A DNA stretch of 64,000 nt from Allochromatium palmeri (GTDB taxonomy: Bacteria; Pseudomonadota; Gammaproteobacteria; Chromatiales; Chromatiaceae): positions 62,001-126,000 of the forward strand of contig NZ_WNKT01000006.1 in the NCBI RefSeq assembly GCF_009720725.1, given 5' to 3'. The notes beneath the pieces were generated by a model. That model made no database searches and was not told the origin of the DNA. It saw only the letters and a program-made list of their open reading frames with translations. The translations under genes were made by a program, and so were the position numbers. How positions within the stretch are numbered: the stretch's first letter is position 1; each line of letters begins with the position of its first letter. Below are positions 10,939-20,885 of this stretch, in pieces.

Positions 10939-13900
10939 TCAGGTCGGCGTGGTCGATCCGGTCAGCTGCTCGATCACGCGCCGCACTTCGCGCAGGCGCG
11001 CTTCAGGCTCGGCCATGTCGCGGAAGAATTTGAGCTTGTCACCGCCGTCCAGTTTGTACTCCTTGGGTTTGGTCTGAATCAACTGGATCAGATTGGCCGG
11101 GTCGATCCTGGGTGATTCATCGAACAGCAGGCGCCCACTGGCCGGTCCGGCCTCGATCTTGCGAATCCCCCAGGGCTGGACCAGGAGCTTGAGTTCAGTG
11201 ATCTCCAGCAGGTTTCTGGCCGGTTCGGGCAGCAGTCCGAAACGGTCGATCATCTCGACCTGCAACTCGCGCAGTTCGTCCCGATCGCGGGCGCTGGCCA
11301 GGCGTTTGTACATCACCAGACGTGCCTGGACATCGGGCAGATAGTCGCTCGGCAGCAGCGCCGGAATGCCGAGATCGATCTCGGTGCCATGGTCGAGCGG
11401 ACGATCCAGTTCGGGCGCGCGTCCCGACTTGAGCGCCTCGACCGCACGCTCCAGCAGCTCCATGTAGAGCGTGAAACCGACCTCGGTGATCTGCCCCGAC
11501 TGTTCGTCGCCCAGCAACTCGCCCGCGCCCCGGATCTCCAGATCATGGGTAGCGAGTGTGAAACCGGCGCCCAGATCCTCCATCGATTCGATCGCTTCCA
11601 GCCGCTTTTTGGCGTCCGCCGTCATGACCTTGGTCGGCGGCGTGATGAGATAGGCGTAGGCACGGTGATGCGAGCGTCCGACCCGTCCGCGCAACTGGTG
11701 CAGCTGGGCCAGACCCAGCTTGTCGGCGCGGTTGATGAGAATGGTGTTGGCCGAAGGCACGTCGATGCCGCTCTCGATGATGGTCGTGCATACCAGCAGG
11801 TTGAAACGCTGGTGGTAAAAATCGCGCATGATGCGCTCCAGCTCGCGCTCGCGCATCTGACCGTGTGCCACCGCGACCCGCGCTTCCGGGATCAGGGCTT
11901 CGAGCTTCTGGGCCTGATTTTCAATGGTCTCGACTTCGTTGTGCAGGAAGTAGACCTGACCGCCGCGCTTCAATTCGCGCAACACGGCCTCCTGGACCAG
12001 CGCATCGTTCCAGGGACTGACGAAGGTCTTGATCGGATGGCGCTCGACCGGCGGGGTCGCGATGATGGAGAGATCGCGCAGACCAGACATGGCCATGTTG
12101 AGCGTGCGCGGAATCGGCGTGGCCGTGAGCGTCAGCACATCGACCTCGCTGCGCAGATTCTTTAACTGCTCCTTGTGACGCACGCCGAAGCGGTGTTCCT
12201 CGTCGATAATGGCCAGACCCAGGTTCTTGAAGCGGATTGTCGGCTGCAACAGCTTGTGGGTGCCGACCACGATATCGAGCGTGCCGTCGGCCAGTCCATC
12301 GAGGACGGCTTTCTGTTCCTTGGCGGTCCGGAAGCGCGACAGGCTTTCGATGTGCACCGGCCAGTCGGCGAAGCGGTCGGAAAAATTTTCGAAGTGCTGT
12401 TGCGCGAGCAGCGTAGTCGGCACCAGCACCACGACCTGCCGTCCGCCATGCACCGCCATGAAAGCCGCACGCATGGCGACCTCGGTCTTGCCGAAGCCGA
12501 CATCGCCGCAGACGACTCGGTCCATCGGCTTGGACTCCGCCATGTCGGCGATCACCGACTCGATGGCGCGCCGCTGATCCGGCGTCTCCTCGAACGCAAA
12601 GGCGGCCGCGAACGCGGCATAGTCCGAGCCGCCCTCGGGGAAGGCCACGCCCTGACGCGCTGCGCGCCGTGCATGGATGTCCAGGAGTTCAGCCGCTACA
12701 TCGTGCGCCTTTTGCGCCGCCTTGTGCTTGATCCGCTCCCATTGATCGCCGCCGAGCCGGTGCAGCGGGGCATTCTCGGGCGAGGTGCCGGTATAACGCG
12801 AGATCAGATGCAGCGAGCCGACCGGGACATAGAGCTTATCGCCATGGGCGTATTCGAGGGTCAGAAACTCGGTAGTCAGGCCGCCGACCGCCAGCGTTTG
12901 CAGTCCCAGATAGCGTCCGACGCCGTGCTCCTCGTGGACCACGGGCGCGCCTTCGGTCAGCTCGGTGAGGTTGCGGACGATGGCATCGCTGTCGCGTTCG
13001 CGCTCACGTCGGCGCCGCTCCTGACGTACCCGTTCGCCATAGAGCTGGGTCTCGGTGATGATGGCCAATCCGGCGTCTTCCAGCCGCAACCCCTGCTCGA
13101 TGGGCGCGACGGTCAGGGCAATCGGTTCATCGCCATCGCAGAATTCACGCCAGCCCGACACCGGGCGGGCGCGGATATCGAAGCCTTTGAGCTGTTCGGC
13201 GAGCAGTTCGCGTCGTCCCGTACTCTCGGCGACGAAGAGCACGCGCTGCTCGCCGCTGTCCAGAAAGGTCTTGAGCGCCTGAGCCGGTTGTGCGGCGCGG
13301 GCCTGGATGGCCAGCGGTGGCAGACTGGCGGTCGCGAAGTTGCAGACATCCATGTAACCCTTGCGTCGCGCGTCGAACGGATCGGCCTGGTAGAGCACGC
13401 CCGAGAGCCGGTTGAGGGCGCCGGCCAGATCGTCCGGTGTCAGATAGAGCCGGGCCGGCGGCAGCAGGGGACGTTCGATGTCATGCCGGCGCTGTTCATA
13501 GCGCTGCTCGACAGTGGCGAACAAGCGACTCGCGGTCTCGCGGCAGGCAACCGATTCGATGGCAAGCACGCCGGCGGGCAGATAGTCGAAGAGCGTGGCC
13601 GTCTGCTCGAAGAACAGCGGCAAATAGTATTCAAGTCCGCCGGGCGCCTGGCCGTTGGAGACCTCGCGATAGATGAGACTGCGCTGCGGATCGCCGGCGA
13701 TGGTGGCCCGATAGCGCTGACGAAAACCGGCGATAGCGTCCTCGTCGAGCGGCAGTTCGCGTGCCGGCAGCAGACGAATGTGCTCGATCCGGTCTTTGGA
13801 GCGCTGTGTCTCGGGGTCGAAGACGCGGATGCTCTCGATTTCGGTATCGAACAGATCGATGCGCAGCGGTACCTGGCTGCCCATGGGGAAGACGTCCAGC

Positions 13901-14436
13901 AGCGAACCGCGCACCGCATACTCGCCATGCGTGATGACCTGGGAGACGCTGGAATAGCCGGCACGCTCCAGCCGACGGCGCGTGGCGTCCAGATCCAGTC
14001 GATCGCCGACTGCCAGCACCAGTGAATGGCCATCGATATACGCACGCGGCGCCAGACGCTGCATCGCGGTCGCGACCGGAACGATCAGCACGCCGCGCTC
14101 CAGGCCGGGTAGCTGGTGCAATGTCAGCAGCCGTTCCGAGACCAGCTCGGGCAGGGGCGAAAAGACGTCGTAGGGCAGGGTCTCCCAGTCCGGAAAGCCC
14201 AGGATCGGCCATTCACGCGCGTCGAGGAAGAACTCCAGCTCGGCCCGCAGATGCTCAGCGCTCTGCACTTCATCGACTAGCGCCAGCACCAGGCCGGGAT
14301 GACGCTCGGCGGCGCGAGCGATGGCCAGGGCGCTACCGGCGCCCTGGAGCTGCCCCCAGAGTCGACGCTCGCCCGCACGGCGAGGAAGCGGTGGGTCCAG
14401 GGGGGAGTGCAAGTCTGGCGAGGATGGTGATGGCAT
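10939..14436 (-). CDS. mfd: Transcription-repair coupling factor
   Basis: Mfd removes RNA polymerase stalled at DNA lesions and recruits UvrA. From the ATG at 14434-14436 it is 1165 aa, close to E. coli Mfd (1148 aa). An upstream in-frame start at 14532 would add 32 residues without resemblance to the family. The order is UvrB-homology module (GFPDWETLPYDVFSP), RNA polymerase-interacting domain (VVHEEHGVGRYLGLQ), then the RecG-like translocase with Walker A GDVGFGKTEVAMRAAF, Walker B IIDEEHRFGVRHKE, motif III TATPIPRTL and motif VI QLRGRVGRS, and the C-terminal autoinhibitory D7 domain. Confidence 0.96.
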   Translation of the reverse strand: MPSPSSPDLHSPLDPPLPRRAGERRLWGQLQGAGSALAIARAAERHPGLVLALVDEVQSAEHLRAELEFFLDAREWPILGFPDWETLPYDVFSPLPELVSERLLTLHQLPGLERGVLIVPVATAMQRLAPRAYIDGHSLVLAVGDRLDLDATRRRLERAGYSSVSQVITHGEYAVRGSLLDVFPMGSQVPLRIDLFDTEIESIRVFDPETQRSKDRIEHIRLLPARELPLDEDAIAGFRQRYRATIAGDPQRSLIYREVSNGQAPGGLEYYLPLFFEQTATLFDYLPAGVLAIESVACRETASRLFATVEQRYEQRRHDIERPLLPPARLYLTPDDLAGALNRLSGVLYQADPFDARRKGYMDVCNFATASLPPLAIQARAAQPAQALKTFLDSGEQRVLFVAESTGRRELLAEQLKGFDIRARPVSGWREFCDGDEPIALTVAPIEQGLRLEDAGLAIITETQLYGERVRQERRRRERERDSDAIVRNLTELTEGAPVVHEEHGVGRYLGLQTLAVGGLTTEFLTLEYAHGDKLYVPVGSLHLISRYTGTSPENAPLHRLGGDQWERIKHKAAQKAHDVAAELLDIHARRAARQGVAFPEGGSDYAAFAAAFAFEETPDQRRAIESVIADMAESKPMDRVVCGDVGFGKTEVAMRAAFMAVHGGRQVVVLVPTTLLAQQHFENFSDRFADWPVHIESLSRFRTAKEQKAVLDGLADGTLDIVVGTHKLLQPTIRFKNLGLAIIDEEHRFGVRHKEQLKNLRSEVDVLTLTATPIPRTLNMAMSGLRDLSIIATPPVERHPIKTFVSPWNDALVQEAVLRELKRGGQVYFLHNEVETIENQAQKLEALIPEARVAVAHGQMRERELERIMRDFYHQRFNLLVCTTIIESGIDVPSANTILINRADKLGLAQLHQLRGRVGRSHHRAYAYLITPPTKVMTADAKKRLEAIESMEDLGAGFTLATHDLEIRGAGELLGDEQSGQITEVGFTLYMELLERAVEALKSGRAPELDRPLDHGTEIDLGIPALLPSDYLPDVQARLVMYKRLASARDRDELRELQVEMIDRFGLLPEPARNLLEITELKLLVQPWGIRKIEAGPASGRLLFDESPRIDPANLIQLIQTKPKEYKLDGGDKLKFFRDMAEPEARLREVRRVIEQLTGSTTPT

Positions 14437-14847
14437 CGGGCTGACAGCGGCTGTGATGGTTCGGACGTTCAGGTCTGGGTTCGAGTCGGATTTTCGCACA
14501 GCCGCGCGGGTGCGTTCAGCGCGATTGCGCATCTGGCCCGAACAAGGCCCTGAGCGGCCTCAAGGTAGAGATCTGTTTCGCCTTTCTGCGTCCTGATTCG
14601 GGTCGTATCGGGGGCGAGCATGGTTTTATGCTGGCATTGGGGCGAGTCGTCGGTATATAAGAGCAGATCGATTTTTAGTGTGAATTCTGTGCCGGCTGTC
14701 GACAACGCCGTCGCAAATCTCCAGTATTGCCTTTTTGATCGGGTCGCGCGCTGGACTCTGGGGTCGCGACCTTTTCCATATCCAGCGCGGCCGGCAAGAC
14801 GGTTCGCGCGGATCTGAATACGCGTAATTCTTAGGATCAAATAGAAC
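14437..14847. other. Intergenic region between mfd and cheY
   Basis: 411 bp between divergent mfd and cheY, so it should contain both promoters. A TATATAA segment occurs around 14653-14661 (gtatataaga). No good sigma-28 or sigma-54 motif was found for the chemotaxis genes on reading, and no small gene is supported. Confidence 0.5.
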
Positions 14848-15213
14848 ATGGCCAAGACAATACTTACCGTGGACGATTCGGCGTCCATTCGACAGATGGT
14901 GTCCTTCACGCTCAAGGAGGCCGGCTATGCGGTCACCGAGGCCGTCGATGGTCAAGACGGACTCGACAAGGCGCGCGCGGGCAAATTCGATCTCATCTTC
15001 ACCGATCAGAACATGCCGCGCATGGATGGTCTGAGCCTCATCAAGCAACTGCGCGGTCTGCCGCCATACAAATCGGTTCCTATTCTGATGCTCACCACCG
15101 AATCGAGCGATGCCATGAAGAGCCAGGGACGCGCGGCCGGAGCAACCGGCTGGCTGGTCAAGCCCTTCGATCCGGCCAAGCTGCTGGAAGTCGTCCGCAA
15201 AGTTATTGGTTGA
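14848..15213 (+). CDS. cheY: Chemotaxis response regulator CheY
   Basis: A 121-aa single receiver domain that carries the phosphoryl signal from CheA to the flagellar motor. The acidic pair is in LTVDDSAS, the phosphoacceptor Asp is in LIFTDQNMPRMDG, the switch Thr is in ILMLTTES, and the Lys is in GWLVKPFDP. GGATC lies about 10 nt before the ATG. First gene of the plus-strand chemotaxis cluster, 31 nt before cheA. Confidence 0.95.
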   Translation: MAKTILTVDDSASIRQMVSFTLKEAGYAVTEAVDGQDGLDKARAGKFDLIFTDQNMPRMDGLSLIKQLRGLPPYKSVPILMLTTESSDAMKSQGRAAGATGWLVKPFDPAKLLEVVRKVIG

Positions 15214-15244
15214 GCGCACCGCGCCAGAGTTGAGGGGAGGGGCC

Positions 15245-17614
15245 ATGACCATCGACATGAGTCAGTTCTATCAGGTGTTCTTCGAGGAGGCCGGCGAGAA
15301 CCTGGCGGCGATGGAAAGCCTGTTGTTGGAGTTGGACGTCGACGCGCCGGATCTGGAGACCCTCAACGCCATCTTCCGCGCGGCGCACTCCATCAAGGGT
15401 GGAGCCGGTACCTTCGGCTTCAGCGATATGGCCGGGATGACCCACGTCCTGGAGAGCCTGCTCGATCGCTTGCGCAAGCAGGAGCTGGTGCCGACGGTCG
15501 AGATGGTCGATGCCTTTTTGCAGGCGGGCGATGTGCTCAAGTCGCAGCTCCAGGCCCATCAGGAGGGCGAGGAGTACGAAGATCCGCGCGTGGCCGAGGT
15601 CAGCGAACACCTGGAACGGCTGGCGCATTCGGACGAAGTCGGTCCCGAGTCCGCACCGCCCGTCGCGTCGGATGCGCCGGCGGCTGTCGTCAGCTGGCGG
15701 ATCATGTTCGCGCCGACGGCCATCGGTCAGGGGACACCGGCCGAACGTCAAGCGCTCCACGAAGCGCTCAGTGAGTTGGGAACCATCGAGGAGCTGGCCG
15801 GCGCTGACGCGGATCACTGTGTCTGGCAGCTCGCGACGGCCGCCGGGCCGGGGGCGATTGAGGAGATCCTGGCCTTCGTCTGCGAGCCGAGTCAGGTGCG
15901 TCTTGAACCGGCCGATAGTCAGTCCGCCCCAGAAACGGACGAGGAGGCCTACGGGTTCTTCGTGGAGGTCTCAGGGACGGGCGATGCGCCGCCGGCCGCC
16001 GAGCAATCATCGGATCAAGATGATCCCGGCTACGGATTCTTCGCAGATGCGCCCGGAGCCGAGAACAGGTCCGAGGATCAAGACAGCCTCCAGGCTGAGG
16101 ATGCCGATCAGGATCAGGAGCCGGTCCAGGTCCAGGAGTCCACTGGCTACGGCTTCTTCCTGAATGCCCCAGGGGCCGAGACCGCGCTCGATCAGGAGCA
16201 CGAGGGCTTCGGACTCTTCGGCGGCAGCCCAGGCATGGAGCGGGTGGGCGCCGTGGTCAAACAGGAGCGTCTCGACGACGAATTCGGGTATGGCCTGTTC
16301 AATCCAGCGCCCGGATTTCCAGAGCCGCGCGCGGACGATGAGGCCGAGCCATCGGCGCGTTCGACGACCGCCGCGCCGCCGGCCAATTCGACTTCAGAGC
16401 GCGCGAGCCGCACTGGTGCGGCGGCATCCAAGCGTCCAGCCACGGCGGACTCGTCCATCCGCGTCAGTGTCGAAAAAGTCGATCAACTGATCAATCTGGT
16501 CGGCGAGCTGGTCATTACCCATGCCATGCTGGCCGAATCGGCCTCGGGACTCGACCCGGTCATCTATGAACACATCACCGGCGGGCTGTCGAACCTGGAG
16601 CGCAACTCGCGCGATCTCCAGCAGGCGGTGATGTCGATCCGCATGATGCCGATCAGCTTTGTCTTCAACCGCTTCCCGCGCGTGGTGCGCGACACGGCGG
16701 CCAGTCTCGGCAAAAAGGTCACGCTCAAGCTCGTCGGCGAGGACACCGAGCTCGACAAGGGCCTGATCGAGCGTATGGCCGATCCGCTCAACCATCTGGT
16801 GCGCAACAGCATCGACCACGGCATCGAGGGGCCCGAGGCGCGGCTGGCCGCCGGCAAGCCCGAGACCGGCGAGATCGTGCTGCGCGCCAGCCATCGCGGC
16901 GGCAGCGTGGTGGTCGAGGTCAGCGACGACGGCGCCGGACTCAATCGCGAGAAGCTGCTGGCCAAGGCCGCCAAGCAGGGCATCCCCATGCCGGACAATG
17001 CGTCCGACAAGGACGTCTGGCAGCTCATCTTCCACGCCGGCTTCTCGACCGCCGAGCGCGTGACCGACATCTCGGGACGCGGCGTGGGCATGGACGTGGT
17101 GCGACGCAACATCGAGGACATGAACGGCCGGGTCGAGGTTGATTCGAGCGCCGGACGCGGCACGCACATTACCATCCGGCTGCCGCTGACACTCGCCATC
17201 CTCGATGGACTCTCGGTGCGCATGGGCAGTGAGATCTTCATCCTGCCGCTGACCGTCATCCAGGAGTCGATCCAGCCGTGCGCCGAGCAGTTCAAAACAG
17301 TCGTCGGCAAGGGGCGCGTGGCCCAGATCAACAACGAGTATCTGCCGCTGGTCAGCCTTCACGACGCCTTCAGCAGTGGTCAGCCCGCGCCCGATCCACT
17401 CGATGGCATCCTGGTCATCGTCGAAACCAACGAGGGGCGTGCCGCCGTGCTGGTCGACGAGCTGGTCGCGCAGCATCAGGTCGTCATCAAGAGCCTGGAG
17501 ACCAACTATCGCAAGGTGGAAGGGGTCTCGGGCGCCACCATCATGGGTGACGGGCGCGTGGCCCTGATCCTGGACGTCGATGCCCTGGTCCGGCTCAATC
17601 GCCGGACAGGCTGA
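15245..17614 (+). CDS. cheA: Chemotaxis histidine kinase CheA
   Basis: Autophosphorylates in receptor arrays and passes phosphate to CheY and CheB. The ATG at 15245 follows GAGGGGAGGGG and gives 789 aa. An HPt domain with His48 ([11 protein letters not shown]) is followed by a P2-like stretch beginning VSWRIMFAP (about 150-225). Then comes an acidic linker (about 230-400) with five copies of a [FY]G[FL]F-x3-[SP]-G motif starting at residues 236, 263, 302, 322 and 349. After that are the dimerisation helices ([19 protein letters not shown]), the ATPase with N-box [13 protein letters not shown]1 SDDGAGL and G2 GRGVGMDVV, and a C-terminal CheW-like domain. The repeat linker is unusual. Confidence 0.96.
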   Translation: MTIDMSQFYQVFFEEAGENLAAMESLLLELDVDAPDLETLNAIFRAAHSIKGGAGTFGFSDMAGMTHVLESLLDRLRKQELVPTVEMVDAFLQAGDVLKSQLQAHQEGEEYEDPRVAEVSEHLERLAHSDEVGPESAPPVASDAPAAVVSWRIMFAPTAIGQGTPAERQALHEALSELGTIEELAGADADHCVWQLATAAGPGAIEEILAFVCEPSQVRLEPADSQSAPETDEEAYGFFVEVSGTGDAPPAAEQSSDQDDPGYGFFADAPGAENRSEDQDSLQAEDADQDQEPVQVQESTGYGFFLNAPGAETALDQEHEGFGLFGGSPGMERVGAVVKQERLDDEFGYGLFNPAPGFPEPRADDEAEPSARSTTAAPPANSTSERASRTGAAASKRPATADSSIRVSVEKVDQLINLVGELVITHAMLAESASGLDPVIYEHITGGLSNLERNSRDLQQAVMSIRMMPISFVFNRFPRVVRDTAASLGKKVTLKLVGEDTELDKGLIERMADPLNHLVRNSIDHGIEGPEARLAAGKPETGEIVLRASHRGGSVVVEVSDDGAGLNREKLLAKAAKQGIPMPDNASDKDVWQLIFHAGFSTAERVTDISGRGVGMDVVRRNIEDMNGRVEVDSSAGRGTHITIRLPLTLAILDGLSVRMGSEIFILPLTVIQESIQPCAEQFKTVVGKGRVAQINNEYLPLVSLHDAFSSGQPAPDPLDGILVIVETNEGRAAVLVDELVAQHQVVIKSLETNYRKVEGVSGATIMGDGRVALILDVDALVRLNRRTG

Positions 17615-17663
17615 TCGCCGCGTCGACACTGAACACTCACAGATACAGCGGGAGAGCAAGCAC

Positions 17664-18167
17664 ATGAACGATGAGCGTCGGGAGGGCAGCGCGGTCGCGA
17701 CCGACAGCACGCGCGAATATCTGACTTTTACGCTGGGCGATGAGGAGTATGGCATCGACATCCTCAAGGTCCAGGAGATCCGCGGCTATGATGCCGTGAC
17801 CAAGATCGCCAACTCGCCCGATTTCATCAAGGGCGTGATCAATATGCGCGGCGTGATCGTGCCGATCATCGACATGCGTCTGAAGTTCCATCTCGGGCAG
17901 GTCGATTACAACGAGTTCACGGTGGTCATCATTCTCAATATCAGCGGTCGTATCGTGGGGCTGGTGGTCGATGGTGTCTCGGACGTCATCGCGCTGCACG
18001 GCAATCAGGTCCAGCCGGCCCCTGAGTTCGGTTCAGTGCTCGACACGGCCTATATCGATGGTCTGGCCACGCTCGACGAGCGCATGATCATCATGGTCGA
18101 TATCGAGAAGCTCATGACCAGCCAGGAGATGGGCCTGGTCGATCAAACGCATCTCGTGACGGCTTGA
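17664..18167 (+). CDS. cheW: Chemotaxis coupling protein CheW
   Basis: A 167-aa adaptor linking receptors to CheA. A single CheW domain follows about 20 polar residues ([47 protein letters not shown]). The ATG at 17664 has GGGAGAG upstream; an earlier in-frame start at 17580 would lie within cheA. It is followed by cheR after 10 nt, so it is part of the operon. Confidence 0.95.
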   Translation: MNDERREGSAVATDSTREYLTFTLGDEEYGIDILKVQEIRGYDAVTKIANSPDFIKGVINMRGVIVPIIDMRLKFHLGQVDYNEFTVVIILNISGRIVGLVVDGVSDVIALHGNQVQPAPEFGSVLDTAYIDGLATLDERMIIMVDIEKLMTSQEMGLVDQTHLVTA

Positions 18168-18177
18168 GCGCGGCAAC

Positions 18178-19029
18178 ATGGCCGAGAGCGCGGCAGCGGT
18201 GATGCGCGAGCGTGAGTTTCAGTTCACGCAACATGATTTCGAACAGATTCGACGGTTGATCTATGAGCATGCGGGGATCTCGCTCAGCCCGGCCAAGATG
18301 GACATGGTCTACAGCCGCATCGCGCGACGTTTGCGTGCCACAGGTCTGAGTACCTTCCAGGACTATCTGGAGTTCCTGGATTCCAATCCGGATGAATGGC
18401 CGCACTTCACCAACTCGCTCACGACCAATCTGACCTCGTTCTTCCGCGAATCGCATCACTTTCCGGTGCTCGCCGAGCGTGCGCTGGAAGCCAAGCGCCA
18501 GGGACGCCGTCCGATCCGGCTCTGGTCCTCGGCCTGCTCGACCGGCGAGGAACCCTATTCGATGGCCATGACCCTGATCGAGGCCTTCGATTCCTGGACG
18601 CCGCCGGTCCGGATCCTGGCGACCGACCTGGATACCAATGTCGTGCGCCATGCCGCTGATGGCATCTATCAGATGGACCGGGTCGAGAAACTGCCCGAGG
18701 CCCAGCTCAAGCGTTTTTTTCTGCGCGGCAAGGGCGCGCGCGCCGGTTTGGTACGATTGCGTCCCGAGGTGCGGGCCTTGATCGATTTCCAGCCGCTCAA
18801 TCTGCTCAGCGAGCACTGGCCGATGCGTGAGCCGTTCGATGCTATTTTCTGTCGTAACGTCATGATTTATTTCGATAAACCGACGCAAGCCAAAATCCTG
18901 TCACGGTTCCATCCCTTGTTGCATCCGGACGGGCTGCTGTTCGTTGGTCATTCCGAAAGCCTGGCGCATGTCGCGACTTTATTCCGCCTGCGGGGTAAGA
19001 CGGTTTATGCGCCCGTGCACACCAACTGA
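18178..19029 (+). CDS. cheR: Chemotaxis protein methyltransferase CheR
   Basis: SAM-dependent glutamate methyltransferase acting on chemoreceptors. It is 283 aa, with an N-terminal helical domain (FEQIRRLIYEHAGISL) and the catalytic domain with LWSSACSTGEEPYS for SAM binding, ILATDLDTNVV, and FDAIFCRNVMIYFD. Normal length and intact motifs. It is placed between cheW and cheD with short gaps. Confidence 0.95.
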   Translation: MAESAAAVMREREFQFTQHDFEQIRRLIYEHAGISLSPAKMDMVYSRIARRLRATGLSTFQDYLEFLDSNPDEWPHFTNSLTTNLTSFFRESHHFPVLAERALEAKRQGRRPIRLWSSACSTGEEPYSMAMTLIEAFDSWTPPVRILATDLDTNVVRHAADGIYQMDRVEKLPEAQLKRFFLRGKGARAGLVRLRPEVRALIDFQPLNLLSEHWPMREPFDAIFCRNVMIYFDKPTQAKILSRFHPLLHPDGLLFVGHSESLAHVATLFRLRGKTVYAPVHTN

Positions 19030-19041
19030 GATGTCATCGCT

Positions 19042-19653
19042 ATGCAGCATGGATTCGAAGAAGTCTTAGCGCCCAATCTCTATTACGACCGCCACTTCGA
19101 GATGGATGCGGTCAAGATCCTGCCAGGCGAGTACTATGTCTCGACTCGTGAGATCCTGATGGTCACGGTGCTTGGCTCCTGTGTCGGCGCCTGTGTGCGC
19201 GACCGCATCAAGGGCATCGGCGGCATCAACCATTTTATGCTGCCGGACGACAAGCGCGAGGAAAGCGAGCGCTTCAGCCGCTCGATGCGCTATGGCGACT
19301 ATGCCATGGAAATCCTCATCAACCAGTTGATCAAGCTCGGCGCGCGGCGCGCCAACCTGGAGGCCAAGGTCTTCGGCGCCGGCAATGTGCTGCCCGGCTT
19401 CAAGAATCATGTCGTGGGCGAGCGCAACGCCCAGTTCGTGATCGATTATCTGACCACCGAGGGTATTCCGGTGGTCGCCAAGGATCTGCTGGGCAACTAC
19501 CCGCGCAAGGTCTATTTCTTCCCGACCAGTGGTCGGGTGCTGGTCAAGAAGCTACGTAGCATGCACAACGACACCATCATCGAGCGCGAACTCAGTTACA
19601 GTGAGACATTGCGTCGGGCGAAGGTCGAGGGCGAGGTGGAGCTGTTTTCATGA
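19042..19653 (+). CDS. cheD: Chemoreceptor glutamine deamidase CheD
   Basis: CheD deamidates specific receptor glutamines and in other bacteria also regulates CheC. At 203 aa the catalytic Cys is in [14 protein letters not shown] and the His in GGINHFMLP, followed by a conserved Thr/Ser region (VEAKVFGAG-like [12 protein letters not shown]). No cheC lies in the cluster. The C-terminus reads [10 protein letters not shown], which closely resembles the end of the next protein. The stop codon overlaps the start of the receptor-like gene (ATGA at 19650-19653). Confidence 0.93.
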   Translation: MQHGFEEVLAPNLYYDRHFEMDAVKILPGEYYVSTREILMVTVLGSCVGACVRDRIKGIGGINHFMLPDDKREESERFSRSMRYGDYAMEILINQLIKLGARRANLEAKVFGAGNVLPGFKNHVVGERNAQFVIDYLTTEGIPVVAKDLLGNYPRKVYFFPTSGRVLVKKLRSMHNDTIIERELSYSETLRRAKVEGEVELFS

Positions 19654-20870
19654 AGCTGGCATGGATCCAAGTCGAGGCGATGCGTGAATTTCTGCCAGGG
19701 CACTGGCCACCGCTGCTGTTGAGTCTGGTGCCGCTGGGGCTGTCACTGTGGCCGGGGCTGGTGCCCGGCTGGCTCGGGGTGCTGCTGGTGGGGTTGATCT
19801 GGCCGCTCTGGCTCGTGTTCAGGCCAAGGCAAGCGGCGAGCCGTGATTTCAGGGCGCCTGATAGTGCTCCAACCTTTGAGTATGAACACGACTTCCTGGA
19901 TCTGGTGGTCGAGACCGACCGCCTGTTCGGACCCTTGATGATGGAGTTGAAGGAGCTGGTGCAACAGGCGCGGGATCTGGTCGGCCATGCGGCTAGCGAC
20001 CTGCATGCCAGTTTCAACGGACTCTCGGGTGAGTCCAAGGCCCAGCAACAGCTCGTCATGCGCCTGATCTCCAATGGCGAGGATCGCTCGAACCCGTCTC
20101 AAAACAAGCTGATCGACATCAATGATTTCCTCGCTGCCAACAGCCGCTTGCTGGGGCAGAACGTCGAGCGTCTGATCGACATGGGCAAGCACAGCGTCAA
20201 GGTGGCGCACCAGATCGATGATCTCTCCTCGCATATGAGCCGCATCTTCGATCAGCTCGATGGCTCCAAGCGTATTGCGCGCCAGACCAATCTGCTGGCG
20301 CTCAACGCCGCCATCGAAGCGGCGCGCGCCGGCGAGGCGGGGCGCGGTTTCGCCGTGGTGGCCCAGGAAGTACGCAAGCTCTCGCAGGATGCCACCGATT
20401 TCAACGATCAGATTCGCCAGCAGGTCGAGCAGGCACAGTCGGTCTTCGCCGAGACGCGCGAAATCGTCGGACGCATGGCCTCACAGGACATGAATGCCTC
20501 CATCAGTGCCAAGGGTTCGATGGATGAAATGATCTATCAGGTCCAGGCGCTCAATGCGCAGATGTCGGCGGGACTCAGTGAGCTGAATCTGATCGTCGAC
20601 CGGCTGCAGAGCAATGTCGGTTCGGCGATCCGGCTGTTGCAGTTCGAGGACATCGCCCGGCAGGTGTTGGAGCGCGCGGAGATTCGGATCACGCTCATGG
20701 AGCGTTTCGTGGCCGAACTGCGCCTGATCCCGCTTGAACAGACGCGCTCGTCCGACGACATGATCCAGGCCAGGGCGCGACTGGAGGCGCTGCAAGCGGA
20801 TCTGGTCGCCACGTCGCACCGCGCGGTCAGCCAGAAGTCGATGGACGAAGGCGATATCGAGCTGTTCTAA
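19650..20870 (+). CDS. Receptor-like (MCP signalling domain) protein with a CheZ-like motif
   Basis: A 406-aa protein, translationally coupled to cheD. A hydrophobic region at about residues 15-52 holds one or two membrane passes with no sizeable periplasmic domain between them. The cytoplasmic part has the receptor hairpin tip ([18 protein letters not shown], then [15 protein letters not shown]), so it should bind CheA/CheW. The helix after the tip ends in [11 protein letters not shown] (residues 332-342), in which Asp334 and Gln338 align with the D-x3-Q of the CheZ segment FQDLTGQVIKR as remembered. The last residues are DEGDIELF, like those of CheD. Whether it is a sensor, a phosphatase or both is open. 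Confidence 0.8.
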   Translation: MKLAWIQVEAMREFLPGHWPPLLLSLVPLGLSLWPGLVPGWLGVLLVGLIWPLWLVFRPRQAASRDFRAPDSAPTFEYEHDFLDLVVETDRLFGPLMMELKELVQQARDLVGHAASDLHASFNGLSGESKAQQQLVMRLISNGEDRSNPSQNKLIDINDFLAANSRLLGQNVERLIDMGKHSVKVAHQIDDLSSHMSRIFDQLDGSKRIARQTNLLALNAAIEAARAGEAGRGFAVVAQEVRKLSQDATDFNDQIRQQVEQAQSVFAETREIVGRMASQDMNASISAKGSMDEMIYQVQALNAQMSAGLSELNLIVDRLQSNVGSAIRLLQFEDIARQVLERAEIRITLMERFVAELRLIPLEQTRSSDDMIQARARLEALQADLVATSHRAVSQKSMDEGDIELF

Positions 20871-20885
20871 AGGAAGGCCAAGACC

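Noticed and set aside
12175-14025. Plus-strand open frame of 616 codons opposite mfd
   Set aside because: It lies wholly within mfd, which has every helicase motif; the antisense product has no recognisable domain.
14581-14847. Possible sigma-28 or sigma-54 promoter for the chemotaxis cluster
   Set aside because: A GG-N8-GC near 14633 has the wrong spacing, and no TAAA-N15-GCCGATAA match was seen.
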